Made by a program: the position numbers and the translations under genes. This document shows, in pieces, positions 45,167 to 53,204 of a stretch of DNA of 64,000 nt; position 1 is the stretch's first letter; each line of letters opens with the position of its first letter. This DNA is from Halobacillus naozhouensis (GTDB lineage Bacteria > Bacillota > Bacilli > Bacillales > Halobacillaceae). Location: positions 2,356,001-2,420,000 of the forward strand of contig NZ_CP121671.1 in the NCBI RefSeq assembly GCF_029714185.1. The letters run 5' to 3'. The notes beneath the pieces are model-generated. The model was not told where the DNA came from. It did no database searches and worked only from the letters and a program-made list of their open reading frames with translations.

Positions 45167-45344
45167 TATGCCTCTGCCACCTTCTCTTCATCATTTTTAG
45201 AGCAAAAGGAATGATACCAAACCAGTAAGATGAGCTGCCTTTAGATGTTCTTTGAATTCTTCGATCGTGTTTTTCCTGCTTAGACCGATGCATATACTTC
45301 ATCATCTCTTCAGTAAGAAACTGAACATACTCATTTTTTTTCAT
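45162..45344 (-). CDS. yqzE: YqzE family small protein
   Basis: A 60-residue basic protein (MKKNEYVQFLTEEMMKYM...YWFGIIPFALKMMKRRW) matching the YqzE family. It has a short C-terminal hydrophobic stretch, perhaps membrane-associated. In B. subtilis yqzE follows comGG in the same direction; here it lies upstream of comGA and points away, so the neighbourhood is rearranged. Function unknown. Confidence 0.75.
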   Translation of the reverse strand: MKKNEYVQFLTEEMMKYMHRSKQEKHDRRIQRTSKGSSSYWFGIIPFALKMMKRRWQRHS

Positions 45345-45533
45345 AATGAATCCCTTCCTCGTTTTATGAATTATCTGTTAGTATGCCCGGGAGTGTATTT
45401 CTTTAGACAACTCCCTTCTTTCGAGCACTTCCAGGTACTTTTAGGAAAATATTTTATATTTTTTCAAAAAAAAGAAGGATTTACGCATAGTTTGTCGAAG
45501 TATATTACAAAAGAAATGAGGTGATATATTACT

Positions 45534-46520
45534 GTGAGTCACATTGCAAAGTATGCTCAGGATCTACTGGTTTCGGCAATTCAGCAAACTGCGTCGGACA
45601 TTCACTTTTCCCCATACATCGAGAAAACGGATATCCATTTCCGCATTCATGGCCAACGCATTTTTCATTCCTCTCTGCCATCAGCCTCTTATCAAAAGTT
45701 ACTTGCCTATTTTAAGTTTATTTCCGGAATGGATATTGGCGAAGTTACAAAGCCTCAAAATGGCATCATTGAACACAGGCTGAAACAACATCTTTTTAAC
45801 ATGCGCTTGTCCACCCTCCCGATTATTGGCTGCGAAAGTCTAGCAATTCGAATCCTCTCCCCCGACAGCCAGCTTCAGCTGGAGCAACTCTTTCTTTTCC
45901 CAAATCAACTAAGACAAATTAAAAGATGGCTTACCTTTTCAAGCGGGATGATTTTATTCACCGGGGCAACCGGGAGCGGTAAAACGACAACATTGTATGC
46001 TTTGCTTCAGTCTTTATTAAACCAACACTCCTTCCAGGCTATAACACTTGAGGACCCAATTGAGAAGAATTTAAACAATATTATTCAGGTACAAGTCAAT
46101 GAACGAGCGGGAATCACTTATGATGCTGGTCTTAAAGCAGCTCTTCGACATGATCCAGATTTACTCATGGTTGGAGAAATTCGTGACAAGGAAACAGCAC
46201 ACTTTGCGTTTCGCGCTGCATTAAGCGGGCATTTGGTGATCAGTACAATTCATGCAAAAGATGCTTTTGGCACATTAAGGCGGCTGGAGGAAATGAAAAT
46301 TAAGTCCTCCGATTTAGAACAAACTTTAATCGCGATAGCCGCCCAGCAGCTCCTTCCGCTAAAAACGAACGACTCACTACCTCGAAGGGCAGCTATTGTT
46401 GAGCTACTTGATGGAAACACACTCCAACAAGCAATCAAGGGCTCACCCCCTAATAAGCACGCACACTTTCAATCATTTCATTCTTTAAGGAGAAAAGCTT
46501 ATGCCCTCGGTTACATCTAA
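45534..46520 (+). CDS. comGA: Competence pilus ATPase ComGA
   Basis: A 328-residue GspE/PilB-type secretion ATPase that powers the DNA-uptake pseudopilus. Walker A GATGSGKTTTLYAL (about 145-158), Asp box and Walker B DPDLLMVGEIRDKETA, and His box HLVISTIHAKDA. It lacks the long N-domain and zinc cysteines of PilB, as in B. subtilis ComGA. It starts at GTG with GAGGTGAT upstream. First of seven comG genes with short overlaps. Confidence 0.93.
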   Translation: MSHIAKYAQDLLVSAIQQTASDIHFSPYIEKTDIHFRIHGQRIFHSSLPSASYQKLLAYFKFISGMDIGEVTKPQNGIIEHRLKQHLFNMRLSTLPIIGCESLAIRILSPDSQLQLEQLFLFPNQLRQIKRWLTFSSGMILFTGATGSGKTTTLYALLQSLLNQHSFQAITLEDPIEKNLNNIIQVQVNERAGITYDAGLKAALRHDPDLLMVGEIRDKETAHFAFRAALSGHLVISTIHAKDAFGTLRRLEEMKIKSSDLEQTLIAIAAQQLLPLKTNDSLPRRAAIVELLDGNTLQQAIKGSPPNKHAHFQSFHSLRRKAYALGYI

Positions 46521-47559
46521 ACTTTTTTCTCGTGGTCCAGAACAACCGAAAAAACTCCCCATTCGTAAACAAATCTTATTCCTACGAAGGATCTGCCACT
46601 TATTGGACAGGGGGTTTCCGTTACTGGAGGCTCTTAAAATGACCAGTTGGGATCCATCTTTAGCCCCAATCACCCATACGATAACTGAACAACTCAAGAG
46701 CGGTCAGCCTATGGACACAGCTTTCAAACAGGCCAGTTTTTCCAGGAATGTTGTGTCCTTTCTATTTTTCGCACGTATTCATCAAGATCTACCCTCAATG
46801 TTTATGCAATGCGCTGACTTGTTACACATTCAAGAAGAGTACACAAGAAAGCTCAAGCAAGTAATGAGGTATCCGCTTTTTTTACTCATCTTTGTAATTA
46901 TCGCATTTAGTGTAATAAAGCGTACAATCATCCCAAGTTTTCAATCCTTATTTGAGAGTGAGGCTTCTAAACCATTAAGCTTGATTGTATTAAATACGAT
47001 TGATGTGGGGATAACAGGTTTTTGTTATATGGCCGTTGTGATTATTTTAGCGTTGGTTCTATTTAAACTGTACTTACCTAAGCTGACTATTGGCCAAAGG
47101 CTGAAAGTCTACGAAAAGACCCCTCTCCTTAAAGAATATCAAATGTTCACCGTTACTTTTCTTTTTTCCACCCATCTAAGTTCTCTGCTCAAAGCTGGCT
47201 TATCACTTAAACACGCCCTGGAAATCATAGCCGGGCAAACTAAATATATCATCCTGTCTCATTATGCAAAGGTGATTTTAGCCAGACTGAATGAAGGCAT
47301 GCTTCTCGGCCAGTCTGTCCATCCTTGTTCATTAATTAAAGGAGATGTAACAACTATTTTTCATCACACAAATGATCTTGATACATTAAGCAAAGAACTA
47401 CAAGTTTATTCAGAATTACTCATTGATCAGCTAAAAGAAAAGCTAACCCATACGATGCAGTTCATACAGCCTGTCTTCTTTATGATCATTGCCTGTGTAG
47501 TTATTCTGATTTATGCCTCCATCATGCTGCCCATGTACCAATGGATGGAACAAATATAG
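46501..47559 (+). CDS. comGB: Competence pilus polytopic protein ComGB
   Basis: A 352-residue GspF/PilC-type inner-membrane platform protein with three TM helices (about 120-145, 170-195, 322-345) and two cytoplasmic helical GspF domains. It overlaps comGA by 20 bases. It anchors pseudopilin assembly. Confidence 0.9.
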   Translation: MPSVTSKLFSRGPEQPKKLPIRKQILFLRRICHLLDRGFPLLEALKMTSWDPSLAPITHTITEQLKSGQPMDTAFKQASFSRNVVSFLFFARIHQDLPSMFMQCADLLHIQEEYTRKLKQVMRYPLFLLIFVIIAFSVIKRTIIPSFQSLFESEASKPLSLIVLNTIDVGITGFCYMAVVIILALVLFKLYLPKLTIGQRLKVYEKTPLLKEYQMFTVTFLFSTHLSSLLKAGLSLKHALEIIAGQTKYIILSHYAKVILARLNEGMLLGQSVHPCSLIKGDVTTIFHHTNDLDTLSKELQVYSELLIDQLKEKLTHTMQFIQPVFFMIIACVVILIYASIMLPMYQWMEQI

Positions 47560-47573
47560 AAGGGAGCACTCCA

Positions 47574-47876
47574 TTGAAGAACCAAAAAGGATTTACTCTT
47601 ATCGAAATGCTCATCGTGCTTTTAATTATATCGGTATTGCTCGTAATTACGATTCCTAACCTCGCTAAAAATAACGAAACGATCCGGTCAAAAGGATGTG
47701 AAGCACTCGTGCTAACTGCGGAAGCTCAAGTACAAGCCTATAAAATTGATCAAGATACATTTCCCGAATCACTAGATATCCTTGTGACTGAGAAGTATTT
47801 AAAGCAGAAAACATGTCCAAATGGGAAAGAGCTGAACTATGTACCGGACACAGGTACAGTCACCAATCCGAATTGA
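47574..47876 (+). CDS. comGC: Major competence pseudopilin ComGC
   Basis: A 100-residue major pseudopilin with prepilin cleavage motif QKGFTLIEMLIVLLII (cut before F). Two cysteines (SKGCEAL and KTCPNG) can form the intramolecular disulfide known for ComGC. The start is the TTG at 47574, seven bases after AAGGGAG, rather than the upstream ATG inside comGB. Processed by ComC peptidase encoded elsewhere. Confidence 0.92.
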   Translation: MKNQKGFTLIEMLIVLLIISVLLVITIPNLAKNNETIRSKGCEALVLTAEAQVQAYKIDQDTFPESLDILVTEKYLKQKTCPNGKELNYVPDTGTVTNPN

Positions 47877-47877
47877 T

Positions 47878-48318
47878 ATGAATCAAAGTCAAACGGGATA
47901 TACGCTCAGTGAAGTAATGATTGTTCTCGTGGCATTTTCTGCAATCCTGGCAGTTGTTGTCCCCTTTCATCATCAAGTTGTAGCAACAGTAAAAGTTACC
48001 CATTATTTGGAACAGATAGAAAATGATTTGCTTTTAGCGCAACAACTCACTATGCAACACCATCCCCACTACTGGGTTATGATCCGTCCTGATCAACGCG
48101 ATTACTACCTTTATGACTATGCTAATAGAAAAATTTTGCTACACCGTAAATTTCCAAAGGAATGGGCAATCCGTTTACCAACACTTGAAATCCCTATACA
48201 ATTTAATGCCTCTGGTTCAATTCAAAATCCAGGAACGATGGTCTTACTTACTCCTAAAGCTAACTATAAACTAACCTTTCCTTTTGGTAAAAGCCGGGTA
48301 ACGATTCATGAACAATAA
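47878..48318 (+). CDS. comGD: Minor competence pseudopilin ComGD
   Basis: A 146-residue minor pseudopilin with the N-terminal motif GYTLSEVMIVLVAFSAILAVVV, a type IV prepilin-like hydrophobic helix with Tyr in place of Phe after Gly. The ATG starts one base after the comGC stop (TGATATG) with no clear ribosome site, so translation is probably coupled to comGC. Confidence 0.85.
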   Translation: MNQSQTGYTLSEVMIVLVAFSAILAVVVPFHHQVVATVKVTHYLEQIENDLLLAQQLTMQHHPHYWVMIRPDQRDYYLYDYANRKILLHRKFPKEWAIRLPTLEIPIQFNASGSIQNPGTMVLLTPKANYKLTFPFGKSRVTIHEQ

Positions 48319-48628
48319 AGGATTTACAGTTGTTGAAGTCATCTGTGCATTTGGAGTATTGCTAATAATAGCTACATCTATCCTTCCCTTATTAGGAGAA
48401 TTAAGGCTTTCACAAAAAGAACTTGCAGAGGAACGAGCAATCATTAGCAAGCTGCAGAATGAACTATTGAAGTACAAGCTTCACCCGAGAGAAGAGTATC
48501 CCTTTACTAAGGAATATGATTTGATGACGGTAACTTATAAAAAACAGCCATCCCTTCTCGAGGCATGCGCAACATGGGAAACTCGGCGTGATCATAAGGA
48601 GCTGTGCTTGTATGCTAGCCGGCAATAA
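48308..48628 (+). CDS. comGE: Minor competence pseudopilin ComGE
   Basis: A 106-residue minor pseudopilin with NKGFTVVEVICAFGVLLIIATSIL at the N-terminus. It overlaps comGD by 11 bases. The C-terminal part has two Cys (EACATW, KELCLY). Confidence 0.83.
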   Translation: MNNKGFTVVEVICAFGVLLIIATSILPLLGELRLSQKELAEERAIISKLQNELLKYKLHPREEYPFTKEYDLMTVTYKKQPSLLEACATWETRRDHKELCLYASRQ

Positions 48629-49028
48629 CAGAGGATTTACATTGATCGAATCACTATTTTGTTTAACATTGCTTTCAGTTCTGCTAACCTTAAGCCTTCC
48701 TTTGCTTAAATTTATTGATAGTCCTGCCTATTCTGCCGATCTGTCCGCACATCAATTTTTCACCTTTATTGAAGGAGAAATCAATCAATCGTTAAAGGTG
48801 ATCTCCTTAAACAACGAACTATCTATTACCGATCCTGATGAGCGGCTCATAACGATCTCAAAGTATAATGATGGTGTTAGAAGGCAAGTTGACCAAACTG
48901 GACACGAACTGCTGATTACAAACATTCAGAACCTTACATTCACTCAGAAAAATCATCTTCTTACTGTATCTTTAGTTCTTAAGGATGGGACGACATATGA
49001 AAAAGTATTATATTTGCCTCCTCAGTAA
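48612..49028 (+). CDS. comGF: Minor competence pseudopilin ComGF
   Basis: A 138-residue protein starting MLAGNNRGFTLIESLFCLTLLSVLL (read in parts), a prepilin-like helix, followed by a polar domain related to ComGF. The ATG at 48612 has AAGGAG nine bases upstream. It overlaps comGE and comGG. Confidence 0.85.
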   Translation: MLAGNNRGFTLIESLFCLTLLSVLLTLSLPLLKFIDSPAYSADLSAHQFFTFIEGEINQSLKVISLNNELSITDPDERLITISKYNDGVRRQVDQTGHELLITNIQNLTFTQKNHLLTVSLVLKDGTTYEKVLYLPPQ

Positions 49029-49449
49029 TGAGAGGGGAATTATTTTCCCCTGGGTATACGCTTTAGGCAGTATCCTCATCTTGCTAACCGTCTTTGCTGC
49101 CGCACAGTATAAAAGTCAAATTCTTTCCACACATGTGTTAAAAGAATATTATCAACTTCAGAGTCTCTTCCATTACAGCCATGATCAGCTGTTAGTAAAA
49201 CTAAACGGGCAAACGCATTATACTGAAGTCCTTTCCGAGCAATTTATCCTTCCTTTAGGTCAATCAACAGTTGATTGCACACTTACTGCGGGAAGATATG
49301 ACTGCAAATGGCAACTAAAATTAATAACAGGAACTACAAAGCAAATTAATCGTTTTTACGAATTAAGCCAGTACAGTTCAATAAACGCGGCTGCACATAA
49401 TCGCAGCCGTGTTTTATGTTTTATGCATAATGTATCTCTTTTTCCATAA
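48997..49449 (+). CDS. comGG: Minor competence pseudopilin ComGG
   Basis: A 150-residue protein with an N-terminal hydrophobic helix (RGIIFPWVYALGSILILLTVFAA), without the strict GF cleavage motif, typical of ComGG. The start at 48997 follows AAGGATG. The last ~20 codons run through a strong terminator hairpin at 49385-49421, so its C-terminal tail is encoded by the terminator and is unlikely to be conserved. Confidence 0.8.
   Translation: MKKYYICLLSNERGIIFPWVYALGSILILLTVFAAAQYKSQILSTHVLKEYYQLQSLFHYSHDQLLVKLNGQTHYTEVLSEQFILPLGQSTVDCTLTAGRYDCKWQLKLITGTTKQINRFYELSQYSSINAAAHNRSRVLCFMHNVSLFP
49385..49421 (+). terminator. Terminator inside the 3' end of comGG
   Basis: A stem ACGCGGCTGC/GCAGCCGTGT with 7-base loop followed by TTTATGTTTT. 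It ends the comG operon before the comGG stop codon at 49447-49449. Confidence 0.65.
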
Positions 49450-49530
49450 GACTAATATAACCTTATAACCTCTACTTCTTGGGGATAATGCCGCTTCAAT
49501 GTATATAGTTATAATCGCTTGATACCCGCA

Positions 49531-49558
49531 CATTAAACTAGGTGCATTAAACTAGGTG
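49531..49558. repeat. 14-bp tandem duplication
   Basis: CATTAAACTAGGTG occurs twice in direct succession upstream of the yqgY promoter. It looks like a recent slippage duplication. Confidence 0.6.
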
Positions 49559-49604
49559 CAGTAATCCATTCCAACAAAGAAGCGGGATTCACTAACAAGA
49601 TTTA

Positions 49605-49633
49605 TTTACATTCCCTGAAGGGTCGTTTATAAT
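49605..49633 (+). promoter_or_regulatory. Sigma-A promoter of yqgY
   Basis: -35 TTTACA (49605-49610), 17-bp spacer, consensus -10 TATAAT (49628-49633), about 49 bases before the chosen ATG. Confidence 0.8.
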
Positions 49634-49681
49634 ATGAATGATAGTTTAATGATGAAAGATGAAAAAGGAGGGGGAAGAAGC

Positions 49682-49927
49682 ATGGATCGCATGTTTCGAG
49701 TGATGGCGTTTTGGACTGGTATATTTACCGTCATGTTTTATGCTGGCGACATGATGGAAGCAGCATTATTATCTCTCGTTCAAACTGCCTTTTTCCTTAC
49801 AATTGGCTACCTTAAACTGTCTGAGCGTATGTATATTTACATATTTTTCTCGTACTTGACAGTATTTATGATCGGATTTACTTATTATTCATCATTTATT
49901 CTCGTACCGTCTTTCGGTGGTCACTAA
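49682..49927 (+). CDS. yqgY: DUF2626 membrane protein (YqgY)
   Basis: An 81-residue protein with three TM helices (about 5-20, 25-45, 50-72), matching YqgY/DUF2626 of unknown function. The ATG at 49682 follows GGAGGGGG; the longer frame from 49634 begins on top of the -10 element and cannot be translated from that promoter. A bidirectional terminator follows at once. Confidence 0.8.
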   Translation: MDRMFRVMAFWTGIFTVMFYAGDMMEAALLSLVQTAFFLTIGYLKLSERMYIYIFFSYLTVFMIGFTYYSSFILVPSFGGH

Positions 49928-49970
49928 AAAAATCCTGTTATCCAGAGTTGGATAACAGGATTTTTTTATT
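49926..49970. terminator. Bidirectional terminator after yqgY
   Basis: A long stem AATCCTGTTATCC/GGATAACAGGATT with A- and T-runs on its two sides, between yqgY and the convergent yqgX. Confidence 0.9.
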
Positions 49971-50013
49971 TAGTAGCCAATTAGGGATAGTTACTTTTTT
50001 TCAGGGAGGACTT

Positions 50014-50637
50014 TTAAGTGAAAAATGGATTACTCGTTTTCTCTTCGCCAATCGTTGTAGGCAAACCATGACCTGGGTATATCTTCATGTCGTTTCTCAA
50101 ACTGAACAACTGATCTTGAATACTTCTGGTTAACTCATGCCGATTACCTCCCGGAAGATCTGTTCTTCCTATTCCCTGTTGAAACAGCGTATCGCCACCA
50201 ATCGTAAAACGTTGCTTGCGAAATACAAATGATACGCTGCCAGGAGAATGCCCAGGCGTATGACGTACTTCAAATGAAAAATGACCAATTTCTTTCATAC
50301 CAGGTTCTAAGTAAAAATCTGCGGGACTCGCCTTAATATCTCCTATTTGAAATAAAGCAGATCCGTTTAGTGCAGGGTCTGTAAGCCAATCCGATTCGGC
50401 AGCATGTAAGTGTACGGGGGCTTTATAAGCGTCTCTCGCAGCCTCTACTGCCCCAATGTGATCAAAGTGAGCGTGGGTTAACAAGATCGATTTTACATTC
50501 AAATCACGTTCAGAAATGAAGTCCTGCAATTTATCAAAATCCCCTCCCGGATCAATTACTAATGCTTGTTTATTTTCATAAACAATGTAGGCATTTGTTG
50601 CCATTGGACCTAGTGGCAGTCGTGTAATTTTCAGCAT
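50014..50637 (-). CDS. yqgX: MBL-fold metallo-hydrolase YqgX
   Basis: A 207-residue metallo-beta-lactamase fold hydrolase of the glyoxalase II-like group. Metal motif THAHFDHIGAV (about 55-65), HTPGHSPGSV (about 130), Asp in TIGGDTLF and final His in YPGHGLPT. The substrate in Bacillus (possibly bacillithiol thioesters) is not certain. The ATG at 50637 (MLKITRLPLG) has AGAGGTG six bases upstream; the earlier ATG overlaps that site. Confidence 0.88.
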   Translation of the reverse strand: MLKITRLPLGPMATNAYIVYENKQALVIDPGGDFDKLQDFISERDLNVKSILLTHAHFDHIGAVEAARDAYKAPVHLHAAESDWLTDPALNGSALFQIGDIKASPADFYLEPGMKEIGHFSFEVRHTPGHSPGSVSFVFRKQRFTIGGDTLFQQGIGRTDLPGGNRHELTRSIQDQLFSLRNDMKIYPGHGLPTTIGEEKTSNPFFT

Positions 50638-50797
50638 TTCCATCACCTCTTTAAAAAGATATAAAAAAATTTTAGAAGGACTCGACAAATCATGTTAGAT
50701 ACTATAGAATGAGTGAGTAATGAAATGAGCTACACACAGTATAACATTTTTAAAATGTAGTATGATAATAATGATCTGGAATTAGGGGGGCTTATTT

Positions 50798-50962
50798 GTG
50801 GTAACAGCTATTATTCTTTTTCTTGTAACAATCCTTTGTGTATGCGCGGTCTTCCGTGAAATTAAAACAAAGAATTTCTTCGCAGTACTATTTGCGGCAG
50901 CATCAGCCCTAGTCTTTGGCTGGTTCTCTGTTATGACAATTTACGCAAACTTATTTGGATAA
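50798..50962 (+). CDS. yqgW: DUF2759 small membrane protein (YqgW-like)
   Basis: A 54-residue protein read from GTG 50798 to TAA 50962: two TM helices (residues 3-17 and 25-50) with REIKTKNFFAVLFAAASA and FGWFSVMTIYANLFG. It fits DUF2759/YqgW in size and in position next to yqgX. AGGGGGG lies seven bases upstream and a terminator follows. Function unknown. Confidence 0.75.
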   Translation: MVTAIILFLVTILCVCAVFREIKTKNFFAVLFAAASALVFGWFSVMTIYANLFG

Positions 50963-50968
50963 TGTATT

Positions 50969-51000
50969 AGACCGAACTGTTGTAACAGTTCGGTTTTTTA
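50969..51000 (+). terminator. Terminator after yqgW
   Basis: ACCGAACTGTT-G-TAACAGTTCGGT hairpin followed by six T. Confidence 0.9.
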
Positions 51001-51049
51001 GTGGACTCCTGAAGGATCGGGAGTATAATGGATGCCAACTGCAAAAGCA

Positions 51050-51086
51050 AAGAGTCTTCCCTTTTACAGGAAGACTCTTTGTTTTT
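51050..51086 (-). terminator. Terminator after the LTA synthase gene
   Basis: Minus strand AAAGAGTCTTCC/GGAAGACTCTTT stem with a short loop, followed by a T-rich tract, directly behind the stop. Confidence 0.85.
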
Positions 51087-51087
51087 A

Positions 51088-52965
51088 CTACTCACTGTCT
51101 TTGTTTGTAAAGTCGTAGAATCTAAACAAATCTCCATAAATAATATTATCCGAATACTCCAGTTCTTTTTCTACCTTTTGTTTGATTGGCTTACATACCT
51201 GTTTTTCGGATTGAATTGGTTCACCAGTTTGCCTGTCATAACATGTTCCCTCAGTATATACATATTTCTCGGTAATGAAACTTCCATCCCTTAGTGCTGT
51301 AAACTTCTGCTGATCATCCAGAAACATATCTGTCCCAAACGACAAGTCTTTTTCAGCCTTTATACCAAGCAGACTTAATAAGGTTGGTTTAACATCGATT
51401 TGTCCCACAACCTCCTCGCGAATTTCTCCATTTTTATAGCCAGGTATATGGACCATAAATGGCACGCGTTGCAATTGGATATGCTGATAAGGAGTAATTT
51501 CCTTATTTAAAAAATCTCCCATTGCACTATTGTGGAACTCACTGATGCCATAATGGTCTCCCATAAGGATTATAACGGAATCCTTGTATATCCCGGCATC
51601 TTTTAGTTGTTGAAAGAACTGTTTGAGTGCTTCATCAGTATAACGAGCGGTTTGGAAATAACTATTTAACGTCTCAGAACTTGAATCGTACTTATCAATG
51701 TTTGCTTCATCTTCCGGCAGTTCAAACGGAAAGTGATTTGTAAGAGTTATAAATTTACTATAAAAAGGTTTTTCTTGCTGTTTCAATTCATCAATTGATT
51801 GGGAGAAAAATGCTTTGTCACCAAGTCCCCAGCCGAATGAATTCTCTTTCGTTACCTCGTATGCCTGTTCACCATAAAACTTATCGTACCCCATCGTATC
51901 GTACATAACGTCCCGGTTCCAGAAACTCTTATTGTTAGCATGGAAAACGGATGTTGTATACCCATGACTATTTAGGATTTCAGGTAAGGCATGATATTCA
52001 TTTTGAGCATGGGTGAAATAAACAGCACCCCTGCCTAATGGGTAAAGCGAATTTTCTACAATAAACTCTGAATCAGAGGTTTTTCCTTGAGCAGTTTGAT
52101 GATAGAAGTTCTTAAACCAAATCGTCTCTTCACTCTCTTTTAAATCGTTAAGAAACGGTGTAGTTTCCTTCCCATTGATTTCTGAATCCAATAAAAAGTT
52201 TTGGAACGACTCTATACTAACAAAAATAACGTTTTTGTCTTCTGCAATTCCAAACAGCTCTGATTTTTCATCTGTATCAGAATTTTCGTTAATATAATTT
52301 TTAATTTCACTGATTTCACTGCTATCCGCGAAAACGCGCTGTGCCTTGGTTTTCGTTTGCATCATAGCATCATACATATGATAGTTATACACACCGATGT
52401 TTTTCACTAAATACTCGCGGTCAAAGGCGCGTACAAACAACATCGGACGTTCCAATTCAGCGAGTGCAACATTTCCAGATAACATTAGAAAAGTGACGGC
52501 CGTCGCCGCAATCTTTCCGCTTTTTGAAAAATTCACTGACAGATCCATTGTTTTTTTGCTCGTAAGGATCCAAATGATCACAACATCAGCAAACAGAAGC
52601 AAATCCCCTAAATGAATCAGTGTAAAGATGCTCGTAGTTAAATCTGCTGCATTGTTTCCCTGAAATAAGACAGGAATAGTGATGAAGTCAGTAAAGTTTC
52701 TATAAAATAACAAGTTTATATAAAGAACAAGAGAACCGATTACAGCGGTCCACCTTAAATATTTCATTTGATTCTTGGGTTTCAACCAAACACTAATGGC
52801 AAAAATTAAATAAGCACTAGCTATCGGGTTGAAGAACAGGATAAATTCCTGCAATGCATTTTCTATAGTTAGTTCAAACATGAACCTGTACACAAAATAG
52901 GTTTTCAAACCAAATAGAAAAGAGGCAATAACGAATAATGGTATTCGCGGCTTGTTCCATTTCAT
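51088..52965 (-). CDS. yqgS: LTA synthase family sulfatase (YqgS/LtaS-like)
   Basis: A 625-residue membrane enzyme with five N-terminal TM helices (about 8-185) and an extracellular sulfatase-fold domain that polymerises glycerol phosphate on a glycolipid anchor. The metal Glu is in VIFVSIESFQNF, the catalytic Thr in AQGKTSDSEF (about 285), and Asp/His in LMGDHYGISE. B. subtilis has four paralogues (LtaS, YfnI, YqgS, YvgJ); gene position beside glcK/yqgQ points to YqgS. The ATG at 52965 follows GGAGGAGG. Confidence 0.9.
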   Translation of the reverse strand: MKWNKPRIPLFVIASFLFGLKTYFVYRFMFELTIENALQEFILFFNPIASAYLIFAISVWLKPKNQMKYLRWTAVIGSLVLYINLLFYRNFTDFITIPVLFQGNNAADLTTSIFTLIHLGDLLLFADVVIIWILTSKKTMDLSVNFSKSGKIAATAVTFLMLSGNVALAELERPMLFVRAFDREYLVKNIGVYNYHMYDAMMQTKTKAQRVFADSSEISEIKNYINENSDTDEKSELFGIAEDKNVIFVSIESFQNFLLDSEINGKETTPFLNDLKESEETIWFKNFYHQTAQGKTSDSEFIVENSLYPLGRGAVYFTHAQNEYHALPEILNSHGYTTSVFHANNKSFWNRDVMYDTMGYDKFYGEQAYEVTKENSFGWGLGDKAFFSQSIDELKQQEKPFYSKFITLTNHFPFELPEDEANIDKYDSSSETLNSYFQTARYTDEALKQFFQQLKDAGIYKDSVIILMGDHYGISEFHNSAMGDFLNKEITPYQHIQLQRVPFMVHIPGYKNGEIREEVVGQIDVKPTLLSLLGIKAEKDLSFGTDMFLDDQQKFTALRDGSFITEKYVYTEGTCYDRQTGEPIQSEKQVCKPIKQKVEKELEYSDNIIYGDLFRFYDFTNKDSE

Positions 52966-53170
52966 CAATGTTCCTCCTCCATCCAGTGCATTCATAATTA
53001 TTACATATGATTTACTTGGACATTATCTCTCTTTAATAAATTCCACGTATCATAATTATTAAACTGGTTCCTTGTATATGACGAAAAAAAAACCATAAAA
53101 GTTTCATGTTTTTCTGGATTTACTCATCTATTTTACTTGATGGGATTTCAAAAAGAAACCCACATGAATA

Positions 53171-53204
53171 GGAAAAGAAGCCCAATTGAAGGCTTCTTTT
53201 CCTT
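53171..53204 (-). terminator. Terminator after glcK
   Basis: Minus strand AAGAAGCC-TTCAATT-GGGCTTCTTTT hairpin with T-run, overlapping the end of glcK. Confidence 0.8.

Noticed and set aside
45440..45480. ComK box upstream of comGA
   Set aside because: The AAAATATTTT...TTTTTT tract is AT-rich but no pair of AAAA-N5-TTTT sites with correct spacing could be placed.
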